DNA of 51,852 bases from Lachnospiraceae bacterium UBA3316. GTDB taxonomy: Bacteria > Bacillota > Clostridia > Lachnospirales > Lachnospiraceae. The stretch is taken from assembly GCA_002361955.1 (NCBI GenBank), contig DESK01000016.1, forward strand, positions 1 to 51,852, written 5' to 3'. Position numbers and translations under genes: made by a program. A model generated the notes under the pieces. The model was not told the DNA's origin. It worked only from the letters and a program-made list of their open reading frames with translations, and did no database searches. Numbering within the stretch: position 1 is the stretch's first letter; each line of letters opens with the position of its first letter. Positions 8,684-17,679 of the stretch are shown here, one piece after another.

Positions 8684-11600
8684 ATGAAGAGAAATGATAT
8701 TCACAAGGTACTGATTATCGGCTCCGGCCCTATTATTATCGGGCAGGCCTGTGAGTTTGACTATTCGGGAACTCAGGCATGCAAGGCTTTGAGAAGCCTG
8801 GGGTATGAGATCGTCCTGGTAAATTCTAATCCGGCGACGATTATGACAGACCCGGAGACGGCAGATGTGACCTACATCGAACCGCTGAATGTGGAACGTT
8901 TGACTCAGATTATTGAGAAAGAGCGCCCGGATGCGCTGCTGCCGAACCTTGGCGGACAGTCCGGACTGAACCTGTGTTCTGAACTGGCGAAGGCAGGGGT
9001 GCTGGATAAATACGGAGTAAAGGTCATCGGTGTTCAGGTGGATGCCATCGAGAGAGGCGAGGACCGGATTGAGTTTAAGAAGACCATGAACAGCCTTGGC
9101 ATAGAGATGGCAAGGAGCGAGGTGGCCTATTCTGTGGAGGAGGCCCTGGAGATCGCCGATAAACTGGGATATCCGGTGGTTCTGCGTCCGGCTTATACCA
9201 TGGGCGGCGCAGGCGGCGGCCTGGTATACAATGTGGAGGAATTAAAGACGGTATGCGCCAGAGGTCTTCAGGCCAGCCTTGTGGGGCAGGTTCTGGTGGA
9301 AGAGTCCATCCTGGGATGGGAAGAGCTGGAGCTGGAGGTAGTCCGTGACGCGAAGAACAATATGATCACTGTCTGCTTCATTGAAAATATTGATCCGCTG
9401 GGCGTTCACACGGGAGATTCCTTCTGTTCTGCGCCGATGCTGACCATCTCTCAGGAGGTACAGGACGAGCTGCAGAGGCAGGCATATAAGATCGTGGAGG
9501 CGATCGAAGTGATCGGCGGCACGAACGTGCAGTTTGCCCATGACCCCGTAAGCGGCAGGATCATTGTGATTGAGATCAATCCCAGAACCTCCCGTTCCTC
9601 CGCGCTGGCTTCCAAGGCCACAGGTTTCCCGATCGCCCTGGTATCCGCTATGCTGGCCTGCGGGCTGACGCTGGATGAGATCCCCTGCGGCAAATGCGGA
9701 ACCCTGGATAAATATGTGCCGAGCGGCGACTATGTGGTGATCAAGTTTGCCCGTTGGGCCTTCGAGAAGTTTAAGGGCGCTGAGGACAAGCTGGGAACCC
9801 AGATGCGGGCAGTCGGCGAGGTTATGAGTATCGGGAAGACCTACAAGGAGGCCTTCCAGAAGGCGATCCGCAGCCTGGAGAAGGGAAGATACGGCCTTGG
9901 CTGGGCAAAAGATTTCGCCTCCAAGACGAAAAAAGAGCTTTTGAAGATGCTGGCTGTGCCCACCAGCGAACGCCAGTTTATCATGTATGAGGCGCTGCGC
10001 AAGGGAGCGACTGTGGACGAGCTGTTTAAGCTGACGAAGATCAAACACTATTTCATCGAGCAGATGAAGGAACTGGTGGAAGAGGAGGAAGCTCTGCTGA
10101 AAGAAAAGGGACACGTTCCGGCGGATGAGGCGCTGCGCCAGGCGAAGCTGGACGGCTTCTCTGATAAATACCTGGGCCAGATTTTGGAAGTGCCCGAGGA
10201 TGATGTCCGGGAGGCAAGGCTGAAAGCCGGTATCACCGAGGCCTGGGAGGGAGTCCATGTAAGCGCAACCGAGAATTCTGCCTACTATTACTCCAGCTAC
10301 CATATCAAGGATGAGAGCCCGGTAAGCACGGACAAACCCAAGGTAATGATCTTAGGCGGCGGCCCGAACCGTATCGGACAGGGAATTGAGTTCGATTACT
10401 GCTGCGTGCATGCGGCGCTGGCTCTGAAGGATCTGGGCTTTGAGACGATTATTGTTAACTGTAATCCGGAGACGGTGTCTACCGATTACGATACCTCAGA
10501 TAAACTTTATTTTGAGCCGCTGACTCTGGAAGATGTGCTCAGTATCTACAATAAAGAAAAGCCGGTGGGTGTGATCGCTCAGTTTGGCGGTCAGACGCCT
10601 CTGAACCTGGCGGCAGACCTGAAGAAAAACGGCGTGAATATTTTAGGAACGACGCCGGAGACCATCGATATGGCAGAGGACAGAGATCTGTTCCGGGCCA
10701 TGATGGATAAGCTTGGCATTCCCATGCCGGAGGCCGGCATGGCTGTCAATGTAGAGGAAGCCCTGGAAATCGCCAATAAGATCGGCTATCCCGTTATGGT
10801 GCGTCCTTCCTATGTACTGGGCGGACGCGGTATGGAGGTTGTGCACGATGATGAGGCTATGACCTACTATATGCAGGCAGCCGTAGGCGTGACTCCTGAC
10901 CGTCCGATTCTGATCGACCGTTTCCTGCACCATGCTACCGAGTGTGAGGCAGACGCCATCAGCGACGGAGAGCATGCATTTGTTCCGGCTGTTATGGAGC
11001 ATATTGAGCTGGCAGGCGTACATTCCGGCGATTCTGCCTGCATCCTGCCTTCCAAGCATCTGACAGAAGAGCAGGTGGCTACGATCAAGGAATATACCAG
11101 GAAGATCGCCCGTGAGATGCACGTGGTGGGCCTGATGAATATGCAGTATGCCATTGAGGACGGCGTAGTCTATGTATTGGAGGCGAACCCGAGAGCATCC
11201 CGTACGGTGCCCCTGGTATCCAAGGTGTGCAGCCTGAACATGGTTCGCCTGGCTACGGAGATCATGACGGCGCCCCTTACAGGAAAGCCTTCCCCTGTAG
11301 AAAACCTGCGCGACAGAGAGATCCCGTACTACGGTGTAAAGGAGGCGGTATTCCCCTTCAATATGTTCCAGGAAGTAGATCCCCTGCTTGGGCCGGAGAT
11401 GCGTTCTACCGGAGAAGTACTGGGTCTGTCCAGTAGCTACGGAAAAGCCTTCTTTAAGGCCCAGGAGGCCACACAGACAAGGCTGCCCATGGGCGGAACC
11501 GTGCTGATCAGTGTCAATGACAGGGATAAGGAAGAGCTTGAAGAGGTGGCAAGAGGCCTGTATGACGATGGATTCAAGATTATGGCTACCGGAAGGACCT

Positions 11601-11899
11601 GCGACCTGATCCGCAAGGCGGGGATGGAGGCCCAGAAGATTGCCAAGATCAATGAGGGACGTCCCAATATTCTGGACGCGATCACCAACGGACAGATCGA
11701 CCTGATCGTAAACACGCCCAATGACAAGAAAGGGGCTGTGGACGACAGCTACATCCGCAAGGCTGCCATCAAGCACAGGATTCCCTATATGACCACCATG
11801 GCGGCGGCCAAGGCCACGGCGGCGGGCATCCGCTCCATGAAAAAGGGAGAGGGACAGCCGGTGAAATCCCTGCAGGAATATCACGCAAGTATTAAATAA
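8684..11899 (+). CDS. carB: Carbamoyl-phosphate synthase large subunit
   Basis: CarB makes carbamoyl phosphate from bicarbonate, two ATP and ammonia supplied by the CarA glutaminase, for pyrimidine and arginine synthesis. At 1071 residues it is full length. Two homologous ATP-grasp halves are visible: the first opens with VLIIGSGPIIIGQACEFDYSG, the second near residue 550 with VMILGGGPNRIGQGIEFDY. Each has the matching RPAYTMGGAGGG or RPSYVLGGRGME loop. A C-terminal MGS-like allosteric domain (about 930-1071) follows. carA is not adjacent on either side; the next genes are ribosomal. The gene has its own promoter and palindrome, so it appears to be controlled separately. Confidence 0.97.
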   Translation: MKRNDIHKVLIIGSGPIIIGQACEFDYSGTQACKALRSLGYEIVLVNSNPATIMTDPETADVTYIEPLNVERLTQIIEKERPDALLPNLGGQSGLNLCSELAKAGVLDKYGVKVIGVQVDAIERGEDRIEFKKTMNSLGIEMARSEVAYSVEEALEIADKLGYPVVLRPAYTMGGAGGGLVYNVEELKTVCARGLQASLVGQVLVEESILGWEELELEVVRDAKNNMITVCFIENIDPLGVHTGDSFCSAPMLTISQEVQDELQRQAYKIVEAIEVIGGTNVQFAHDPVSGRIIVIEINPRTSRSSALASKATGFPIALVSAMLACGLTLDEIPCGKCGTLDKYVPSGDYVVIKFARWAFEKFKGAEDKLGTQMRAVGEVMSIGKTYKEAFQKAIRSLEKGRYGLGWAKDFASKTKKELLKMLAVPTSERQFIMYEALRKGATVDELFKLTKIKHYFIEQMKELVEEEEALLKEKGHVPADEALRQAKLDGFSDKYLGQILEVPEDDVREARLKAGITEAWEGVHVSATENSAYYYSSYHIKDESPVSTDKPKVMILGGGPNRIGQGIEFDYCCVHAALALKDLGFETIIVNCNPETVSTDYDTSDKLYFEPLTLEDVLSIYNKEKPVGVIAQFGGQTPLNLAADLKKNGVNILGTTPETIDMAEDRDLFRAMMDKLGIPMPEAGMAVNVEEALEIANKIGYPVMVRPSYVLGGRGMEVVHDDEAMTYYMQAAVGVTPDRPILIDRFLHHATECEADAISDGEHAFVPAVMEHIELAGVHSGDSACILPSKHLTEEQVATIKEYTRKIAREMHVVGLMNMQYAIEDGVVYVLEANPRASRTVPLVSKVCSLNMVRLATEIMTAPLTGKPSPVENLRDREIPYYGVKEAVFPFNMFQEVDPLLGPEMRSTGEVLGLSSSYGKAFFKAQEATQTRLPMGGTVLISVNDRDKEELEEVARGLYDDGFKIMATGRTCDLIRKAGMEAQKIAKINEGRPNILDAITNGQIDLIVNTPNDKKGAVDDSYIRKAAIKHRIPYMTTMAAAKATAAGIRSMKKGEGQPVKSLQEYHASIK

Positions 11900-12025
11900 T
11901 TTAGGCATCAAAACTGGTTTACGGATTGTTCCGCGCACAGCGCTCCCACAATCCTCCTGGAAATTCGGAATCCGCGGAGCCCCTGCCCCACTTCTTCCTC
12001 ATTTCCAGGCGTGTCATAAAGTCTC

Positions 12026-12080
12026 TCATCCACTGTCATGCAAGCATGACGTGAATTCGGACTTTTGACACTGAAACCAT
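12026..12080. repeat. 55-nt direct repeat, copy 1
   Basis: This segment is identical to 41183-41237 over 55 bases by eye. It contains the palindrome GTCATGCAAGCATGAC and ends TTTTGACACTGAAACCAT. In this copy an upstream TGTCATAAAGTC (from 12012) nearly complements GACTTTTGACA near the end, suggesting a 59-base element with imperfect terminal inverted repeats around a central hairpin. It lies between carB and the rplJ promoter. A further inverted repeat, CCTGGAAAT (11956-11964) with ATTTCCAGG (12001-12009), lies just upstream. Confidence 0.85.
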
Positions 12081-12091
12081 TAAAAAAAAGA

Positions 12092-12120
12092 TTGACTTCT
12101 TTTTACTCCTGTGGTATAGT
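12092..12120 (+). promoter_or_regulatory. rplJ-rplL promoter
   Basis: TTGACT (12092-12097) and TATAGT (12115-12120) are separated by 17 bases, directly upstream of the L10 leader. Confidence 0.8.
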
Positions 12121-12126
12121 CTTCAA

Positions 12127-12243
12127 GGAAACTGCCGAAGACAGTAGGTGCCGCAAGGCATAAGGAGAAAACGCCTACCGAGGAGTAAAGATTTCGAAAG
12201 AATGATTTATGAACCCTCTCTGTCTTGCAGAGAGGGTTTTTTT
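12127..12243 (+). ncRNA. Ribosomal protein L10 leader (autoregulatory mRNA element)
   Basis: The 5' UTR of rplJ contains the segments expected of the Firmicute L10 leader (AGGTGCCGCAAGGC, then CGAGGAGTAAAG) and ends in an intrinsic terminator. In this family L10, probably with L7/L12, binds the leader and promotes early termination. The assignment rests on position and pattern. Confidence 0.75.
12212..12243 (+). terminator. Attenuator of the rplJ leader
   Basis: AACCCTCTCTG (12212-12222) pairs with CAGAGAGGGTT (12228-12238) around a five-base loop and runs into a T-tract ending at 12243, 35 bases before rplJ. Confidence 0.85.
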
Positions 12244-12278
12244 GGCGGTACACATACTAAAAAGGAGGTGCACCATTC

Positions 12279-12767
12279 ATGGCAAAAGTAGAGCTGAAAC
12301 AGCCGATCGTAGCCGAGATCAGTGAACACATCAAAGACGCACAGGCAATCGTACTTGCTACTTACAGCGGAATTAATGTAGAACAGGATACGGCTCTTCG
12401 TAAAGAGATGAGAGAGGCCGGAGTTGTTTACAAGGTATACAAGAATACAATGATGAATTTTGCATTCAAGGATACCCCCTGTGAAGAGCTTTGCAAGCAT
12501 CTGGAAGGACCGAATGCTGTCGCTATTTCAAAGACAGACGCTACGGCTCCTGCAAGGATTCTCGCAAAACATGCAAAGACAGTTCCGTCACTGAAATTAG
12601 TTGCGGGCGTTGTAGAAGATGCTTATTACGATGAAAAGGGAATTCAGGCACTGGCAAGCATTCCTTCAAGAGAAGAGCTTCTTGGAAAACTGCTTGGAAG
12701 CATCCAGTCACCGATTGCAAACTTTGCTCGTGTTATTAGCCAGATTGCAGAAGCTAAGGAAGCGTAA
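12279..12767 (+). CDS. rplJ: 50S ribosomal protein L10
   Basis: L10 forms the base of the ribosomal stalk and carries L7/L12 dimers on its C-terminal helix. The 162-residue protein has the usual N-terminal fold (MAKVELKQPIVAEISEHIKDA, then LRKEMREAGVVYKVYKNTMM) and a helical C-terminus (SPIANFARVISQIAEAKEA). AAAGGAGG lies upstream. It is followed 43 bases later by rplL in the standard order and is controlled by the preceding leader attenuator. rplK and rplA, often upstream, are not here. Confidence 0.97.
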   Translation: MAKVELKQPIVAEISEHIKDAQAIVLATYSGINVEQDTALRKEMREAGVVYKVYKNTMMNFAFKDTPCEELCKHLEGPNAVAISKTDATAPARILAKHAKTVPSLKLVAGVVEDAYYDEKGIQALASIPSREELLGKLLGSIQSPIANFARVISQIAEAKEA

Positions 12768-12810
12768 TCAGGCACACCAAACCTAATATAATTAAATGGA
12801 GGAAAATGAA

Positions 12811-13182
12811 ATGGCAAAATTGACAACTGCTGAGTTTATCGAAGCGATCAAAGAGTTATCTGTATTAGAGTTAAACGATTTAGTAAAAGCATGTGAGGAA
12901 GAGTTCGGCGTATCCGCAGCAGCAGGCGTTGTTGTAGCAGCAGCAGGCCCGGCAGAAGCTGAGGAGGAGAAGGACGAGTTCGATGTTGAGCTGACAGAGG
13001 TTGGCCCGAACAAGGTTAAGGTTATCAAGGTTGTTCGTGAAGCTACAGGTCTGGGCCTGAAAGAGGCTAAGGCAGTAGTTGACGGCGCTCCGAAGGTTGT
13101 TAAGGAAGGCGCATCCAAGGCTGAGGCTGAGGAACTCAAGACAAAACTTGAGGCTGAGGGAGCAAAAGTTACCCTTAAATAA
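12811..13182 (+). CDS. rplL: 50S ribosomal protein L7/L12
   Basis: L7/L12 is the multicopy stalk protein that recruits translation factors. The 123-residue sequence has the N-terminal dimerisation helices (MAKLTTAEFIEAIKELSVLE), an alanine-rich hinge (about residues 36-50) and the conserved C-terminal domain (VIKVVREATGLGLKEAKAVV). The ATG at 12811 is chosen over an in-frame ATG at 12796 because GGAGG at 12798-12802 is correctly spaced from it and would lie inside the longer version. An intrinsic terminator follows. Confidence 0.97.
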   Translation: MAKLTTAEFIEAIKELSVLELNDLVKACEEEFGVSAAAGVVVAAAGPAEAEEEKDEFDVELTEVGPNKVKVIKVVREATGLGLKEAKAVVDGAPKVVKEGASKAEAEELKTKLEAEGAKVTLK

Positions 13183-13199
13183 GCCAGGAATGGTACATG

Positions 13200-13230
13200 G
13201 GCAGATGCCGGAAACGGCGTCTGCCTTTTT
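13200..13230 (+). terminator. Intrinsic terminator after rplL
   Basis: An 11-bp stem (GGCAGATGCCG 13200-13210 with CGGCGTCTGCC 13215-13225, one G-T pair) with a GAAA loop is followed by TTTTT. Confidence 0.92.
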
Positions 13231-13249
13231 AAATTCGTAAAAAAAATCC

Positions 13250-13278
13250 TTGACATTTTGTCAGGAGACGCATATACT
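13250..13278 (+). promoter_or_regulatory. trp operon promoter
   Basis: TTGACA (13250-13255) and TATACT (13273-13278) are 17 bases apart, about 370 bases upstream of trpE and just before the T-box leader. Confidence 0.85.
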
Positions 13279-13284
13279 GTAGAA

Positions 13285-13579
13285 AATTAATAAAGTAAAC
13301 CGATGAAGTGGAGATCAAAGCAGATGTGCACACCCAGAGAGTCCGGGCAGGTGAGAGCCGGATTGAACGCAGTTTGCCAAATGGACCACGGAGGGCGCAG
13401 GGAAAAGCTTCGGCCTAGTATTCTGCGACGTGAGGGCATACGTCAGTTGCCGGGGATATCATGGCTTACGAGCCGTCGTATTTCGCTGAGCGCACGGATT
13501 TTACCGTGAAACAAGGTGGCACCGCGGGGATTTTATGCCCGTCCTTGACAGATTCTATTTGTCAGGGGCGGGCTTTTTT
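13285..13579 (+). promoter_or_regulatory. T-box leader with tryptophan (UGG) specifier
   Basis: The leader shows Stem I signatures (AGAGAGTCCGGGCAGGTGAGAGCC) starting near 13336. A specifier TGG followed by ACC (13382-13387) comes next, then a Stem III-type hairpin (GACGT near 13429). The T-box sequence AAGGTGGCACCGCGGG lies at 13513-13528 before a terminator. Uncharged tRNA-Trp would pair with the UGG and, through NCCA, with the TGGC bulge, stabilising the antiterminator. The trp operon is therefore read when Trp-tRNA is poorly charged. UGG as specifier agrees with the genes downstream. Confidence 0.93.
13537..13579 (+). terminator. T-box terminator of the trp operon
   Basis: A 14-bp stem (13537-13550 with 13560-13573, two G-T pairs) is followed by six T residues. 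It competes with the T-box antiterminator. Confidence 0.9.
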
Positions 13580-13653
13580 GCGTACTTGCATATTTGCCGC
13601 CGGCCCCGGGACTTTGCAGGAAGCATCCATGAAAGGCAGAAAGGAGAGAGCTC

Positions 13654-15129
13654 ATGTTATATCCATCACTGGAAGAAGTAAAGGGGATCGCGGCACAGGG
13701 AGAATACAAAAGAATACCCGTTCGCGCGGAAATGTACGCAGACATGGTAACGCCCATGCAGGCCGTGCGCATTTTGAAGAATCGTACCAGGCATGTGTTT
13801 CTTTTGGAGAGCGCGGAGGAGACGAAGCAGTGGGGACGTTACACGTTTCTGGGATATGATCCCGTCCTGGAAGTGAGCTGTCGGGACCATGTGCTGAAAA
13901 TCAGGGGGAACGGGGAGTGCGTGAAAGAAAATGGCAGGCCCCAGGAGGTGCTGCGCCGCATCCTGGCGGAGAATAGAGCGCCGAGGCTGGCGGGGATGCC
14001 TCCCTTTACTGGCGGGCTGGTGGGGTATTTCTCTTACGACTATATCAAATACAGCGAACCGACCCTGAAGCTGGAGGCCGGGGACAGGGAATCCTTTCAG
14101 GATATGGACGTCATGCTGTTTGAAAGGGTCATCGCCTTTGACAATTACAGACAGAAAATTTTTCTGATCGAAAATCTTCCCGCAGAGGAGGCGGAGACGG
14201 CTTACCGAAAAGCGGAGGCGGAGCTGGAGGAACTAAAGAACCTGCTGCTGAGCAGAGAGTACGGGGAGACGGAGCCTTTAAGGCTTACCACAGAATTTCA
14301 GGAGCTGTTTGGCCGGGAGGCCTACTGCGAGATGGTGGAGCGGGCGAAGCACTATATCCATGAGGGGGATATTTTCCAGGTGGTACTCTCCAACCGGCTG
14401 AAAGCGGAAAAGACAGGAAGCCTGCTGGACGTTTACAGAGTCCTGCGGACGGAAAATCCCTCCCCGTACATGTTTTATTTCGCGGGGGATGACCTGGAGA
14501 TCGCAGGGGCTTCCCCGGAAACCCTGGCAAAGCTGGAGGACGGGGTGCTCCGCACCTTCCCGCTGGCGGGAACAAGGCCCAGGGGAAGGACGGAGGAAGA
14601 GGACAGACGGATGGCAAAAGAGCTTCTGGAAGATGAGAAGGAGCGGGCCGAGCACAATATGCTGGTGGATCTGGGGAGAAACGATGTGGGAAAAATCAGC
14701 AGGATCGGCTCCGTGGAAATGGAAAAATATATGGATATCGAGAAATACTCTCATGTGATGCATATCGGCTCTGTGGTGAAGGGGATCCTGCGGGAGGACA
14801 GGGATGCCGTTGACGTGGTGGACGCTATCCTTCCTGCGGGAACTCTTTCAGGGGCGCCGAAGCTTCGGGCCTGCCAGATCATCGACAGGCTGGAGGACAA
14901 TAAGAGAGGAATTTACGGAGGGGCCATCGGCTATCTGGATTTCACCGGAAATATGGATACATGTATCGCGATCCGCATCGTGTATGCCAGGGACGGGAAG
15001 CTTTTTATCCGGTCGGGAGCGGGAATCGTGGCAGACAGTGTGCCGGAGAAGGAGTATCAGGAGTGCGTCAATAAAGCGAAGGCGATGGTGGAGGCAGTGG
15101 AAAAGGCGAAGGGAGGGATTGCCGGATGA
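13654..15129 (+). CDS. trpE: Anthranilate synthase component I
   Basis: TrpE converts chorismate and ammonia (from TrpG) to anthranilate, the first step of tryptophan synthesis. At 491 residues it has usual length. The tryptophan-binding LLES motif near the N-terminus (VFLLESAEETKQWGRY) suggests feedback inhibition. The catalytic C-terminal half has SPETL, PLAGTRPRGRTEEED, GRNDVGKI and LSGAPKLRA. The alanine in PLAGT marks TrpE rather than PabB, which has lysine at this site (PIKGT in the paralogue at 49023). AAAGGAGAG precedes the ATG. The stop overlaps the trpG start as ATGA, implying translational coupling. Confidence 0.96.
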   Translation: MLYPSLEEVKGIAAQGEYKRIPVRAEMYADMVTPMQAVRILKNRTRHVFLLESAEETKQWGRYTFLGYDPVLEVSCRDHVLKIRGNGECVKENGRPQEVLRRILAENRAPRLAGMPPFTGGLVGYFSYDYIKYSEPTLKLEAGDRESFQDMDVMLFERVIAFDNYRQKIFLIENLPAEEAETAYRKAEAELEELKNLLLSREYGETEPLRLTTEFQELFGREAYCEMVERAKHYIHEGDIFQVVLSNRLKAEKTGSLLDVYRVLRTENPSPYMFYFAGDDLEIAGASPETLAKLEDGVLRTFPLAGTRPRGRTEEEDRRMAKELLEDEKERAEHNMLVDLGRNDVGKISRIGSVEMEKYMDIEKYSHVMHIGSVVKGILREDRDAVDVVDAILPAGTLSGAPKLRACQIIDRLEDNKRGIYGGAIGYLDFTGNMDTCIAIRIVYARDGKLFIRSGAGIVADSVPEKEYQECVNKAKAMVEAVEKAKGGIAG

Positions 15130-15701
15130 TCTTGCTGATTGATAATTACGACAGCTTTTCCTACAACCTGTATCAGGCACTGGGAAAGTTCTCGACGGAG
15201 CTGAAGGTGATACGAAATGATGAGCGCAGCGTGGAGGAAATAGAGAAGATGGGGTGCAGCGCCATTGTCCTGTCGCCGGGGCCGGGAAGACCTCAGGACG
15301 CCGGTGTGTGTGAGGAGGTGGTGAGAAGGCTGGGGCCAAAGCTCCCTGTGCTGGGCGTATGCCTAGGCCACCAGGCGATCTGCCAGGCTCTGGGAGGGCA
15401 CGTAGGGTATGCGGGCCGTATGGTGCATGGGAAGGCTTCCCTTTGCACGGTGGCCCAAAAGAGCCGCCTGTTCCGGGGGCTGCCGGAACAATTTCAGGCA
15501 GCCCGCTACCATTCCCTTTCCGTCTCGGAGGATTCCCTTCCCGCGGAACTTAAAGTGACGGCCAGGTCGGAGGATGGGGAGGTCATGGCGGTAGAGCACG
15601 TGAAATATCCCATATTCGGCCTGCAGTTCCATCCGGAATCGGTGCTTACTCCCCTTGGAGAGCAGATGATAAAAAATTTTGTATCAATTCGCTGCATATA
15701 A
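15126..15701 (+). CDS. trpG: Anthranilate synthase component II (glutamine amidotransferase)
   Basis: This class I amidotransferase releases ammonia from glutamine for TrpE. The 191-residue protein has the nucleophile elbow GVCLGHQAICQ and the catalytic His-Glu in FHPESVLT. It opens with ILLIDNYDSFSYNLYQ. The start overlaps the trpE stop by four bases. A second paralogue (48440) sits beside pabB, so this copy is probably dedicated to tryptophan synthesis. The gap to trpD is 34 bases. Confidence 0.95.
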   Translation: MILLIDNYDSFSYNLYQALGKFSTELKVIRNDERSVEEIEKMGCSAIVLSPGPGRPQDAGVCEEVVRRLGPKLPVLGVCLGHQAICQALGGHVGYAGRMVHGKASLCTVAQKSRLFRGLPEQFQAARYHSLSVSEDSLPAELKVTARSEDGEVMAVEHVKYPIFGLQFHPESVLTPLGEQMIKNFVSIRCI

Positions 15702-15735
15702 CATAACGCAAAACCATGTATAAGGAGGAAAAGAA

Positions 15736-16749
15736 ATGATCAGAGAGGCAATCACCGCATTGGCAAAAAGAGAAAATTTGAGCTACGAGATGGCTCTGGG
15801 AGTCATGAATGAGATTATGGAGGGGAAAGCGAGCCCGGTGCAGATGAGCGCCTATCTGACGGCCCTTTCCCTGAAGGGGGAGACGATCCAGGAGATCACC
15901 GGGTCAGCGGCAGGGATGCGGGCCCACTGCGTAAGGCTTCTCCATGAGGTGGAGGCGCTGGAGATCGTAGGCACGGGAGGGGACGGCGCAAATTCCTTTA
16001 ATATTTCCACCACCTCGGCCTTCGTTATCGCGGCAGGGGGTGTTCCGGTGGCAAAGCACGGAAACCGGGCGGCTTCCAGCAAATGCGGGGCGGCGGACGT
16101 GCTGGAGGCCCTGGGGGTGAATATTATGGTGTCTCCGGAGCGCAGCGCCAGACTGTTGGAGGAGATCGGGATCTGCTTTCTCTTCGCCCAGAATTACCAT
16201 ATCGCCATGAAATACGTGGCGCCCATCCGGAGAGAGCTTGGCATCCGCACCGTTTTTAATATTCTTGGCCCTCTGTCCAATCCGGCCGGGGCGAACCTGG
16301 AGCTGATGGGCGTGTACGAGGAGGCGGCGGTGGAGCCTTTGGCCAGGGTGATGAGCAATCTGGGAGTGAAACGGGGGCTGGTGGTCTACGGGCAGGATAA
16401 GCTGGATGAGATTTCGATGAGCGCCCCCACCACCGTGTGTGAGATCCAGGACGGGGAATTTTCCATCTATGTGGTTACGCCGGAGCAGTTCGGCTTTGAG
16501 CGGTGCGCAAAGGAAGAGCTGGCAGGGGGCCTTCCCGAGGAAAACGCCCGCATTACACGGGGGATTCTGGCGGGGGAGAAGGGCCCGAAGCGAAATGCCG
16601 TGGCCTTAAACGCCGGCGCAGCCCTCTATATGGCAGGAAAAGCCGGGAGCATGGAGGAAGGCGTGCGCAGGGCGGAGGAGCTTATAGACAGCGGCAAGGG
16701 GATGAAAAAGCTGGAGGAGTTTATAAGGTGCTCGAATATTGCGGCTTGA
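15736..16749 (+). CDS. trpD: Anthranilate phosphoribosyltransferase
   Basis: TrpD transfers a phosphoribosyl group from PRPP to anthranilate. The 337-residue protein has the N-terminal helical domain, the PRPP-binding glycine loop GTGGDGANSFNISTTSAFV (about residues 77-95) and KHGNRAASSKCGAADVLEALG. Near the middle it has the conserved NILGPLSNPA. ATAAGGAGG lies upstream. It is separate from trpG, unlike fused enterobacterial forms. Confidence 0.96.
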   Translation: MIREAITALAKRENLSYEMALGVMNEIMEGKASPVQMSAYLTALSLKGETIQEITGSAAGMRAHCVRLLHEVEALEIVGTGGDGANSFNISTTSAFVIAAGGVPVAKHGNRAASSKCGAADVLEALGVNIMVSPERSARLLEEIGICFLFAQNYHIAMKYVAPIRRELGIRTVFNILGPLSNPAGANLELMGVYEEAAVEPLARVMSNLGVKRGLVVYGQDKLDEISMSAPTTVCEIQDGEFSIYVVTPEQFGFERCAKEELAGGLPEENARITRGILAGEKGPKRNAVALNAGAALYMAGKAGSMEEGVRRAEELIDSGKGMKKLEEFIRCSNIAA

Positions 16750-16822
16750 CCAGAAACTGAGAGGAAATGGAAACGATATAGGGCCGCTGTTTTGCGGCGC
16801 CCTTCAGGGGAGGAAGGAAGCT

Positions 16823-17647
16823 ATGATTTTAGACGAGATCGCGGCAAGGACGAGACAGAGAATCGAGGAGAAAAAGAAACAGATACCTCTCTGCGAGGTA
16901 CGGCGGGTGGCAGAGTCCCTGCCGGTTTCCGGGGAGTTTCCCTTTGGGCGGGTCCTCCGGGCAGCGGGCCTGACCTTTATCTGCGAGGTAAAGAAAAGCT
17001 CTCCCTCTAAGGGAGTCATCGCGGCGGAGTTCCCTTATCTGAGGATTGCCAAAGAGTATGAGCAGGCGGGGGCGGGAGCCGTCTCCTGCCTGACAGAACC
17101 CTTTTACTTTATGGGGCGGGACGCGTACCTGGAGGAGATCGCCCGGACAGTGAGCATTCCGGTGCTGCGCAAGGATTTTACGGTGGATGCGTATATGATC
17201 TATGAGGCGAAGCTTCTGGGAGCGGCGGCGGTGCTTCTGATCTGCAGAATCCTGACAGACGGACAGCTAAGGGAGTATATCAGCCTGGCCCACAGCCTGG
17301 GGATGTCGGCCCTGGTAGAAGCCCATACGGAGGAGGAGGCAGACAGAGCCCTGGAGGCGGGGGCGGGGATCGTAGGCGTCAATAACCGCGACCTTGCCAC
17401 CTTTCAGGTGGATCTGACTACAAGCCTGAGGCTCAGAAAGCAAATCCCGGAGGGAGTTTTGTATGTGTCCGAGAGCGGGATTGCCGGGCCGGAGGATGTG
17501 GAAAAACTCCGTGAAAACGGAGTAGACGGGGTGCTGGTGGGGGAGACGCTGATGCGGGCCCGGGATAAAAGAGCGGCTCTGGACAGACTGAGGGGCTGCG
17601 GGCTTGCGGAGAGGGATCCGCATGGCGCCGGAAATGAAACCAAATAA
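16823..17647 (+). CDS. trpC: Indole-3-glycerol phosphate synthase
   Basis: TrpC closes the indole ring from carboxyphenylamino-deoxyribulose phosphate. The 274-residue TIM barrel has the substrate-binding signature CEVKKSSPSKG, LRKDFTVD, ALVEAHTEEE, GVNNRDLATF and SESGI. The ATG at 16823 follows GGGGAGGAAGG; longer in-frame reading upstream lacks support. The length fits a monofunctional TrpC without a fused TrpF, although no trpF lies between it and trpB, only 32 bases downstream. Confidence 0.95.
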   Translation: MILDEIAARTRQRIEEKKKQIPLCEVRRVAESLPVSGEFPFGRVLRAAGLTFICEVKKSSPSKGVIAAEFPYLRIAKEYEQAGAGAVSCLTEPFYFMGRDAYLEEIARTVSIPVLRKDFTVDAYMIYEAKLLGAAAVLLICRILTDGQLREYISLAHSLGMSALVEAHTEEEADRALEAGAGIVGVNNRDLATFQVDLTTSLRLRKQIPEGVLYVSESGIAGPEDVEKLRENGVDGVLVGETLMRARDKRAALDRLRGCGLAERDPHGAGNETK

Positions 17648-17679
17648 ATGGAAGACAGACAGGAAAACAGGAGGCAATG

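Noticed and set aside
10643..11938. Long minus-strand open frame opposite carB
   Set aside because: It is the complement of highly conserved carB coding sequence and matches no family.
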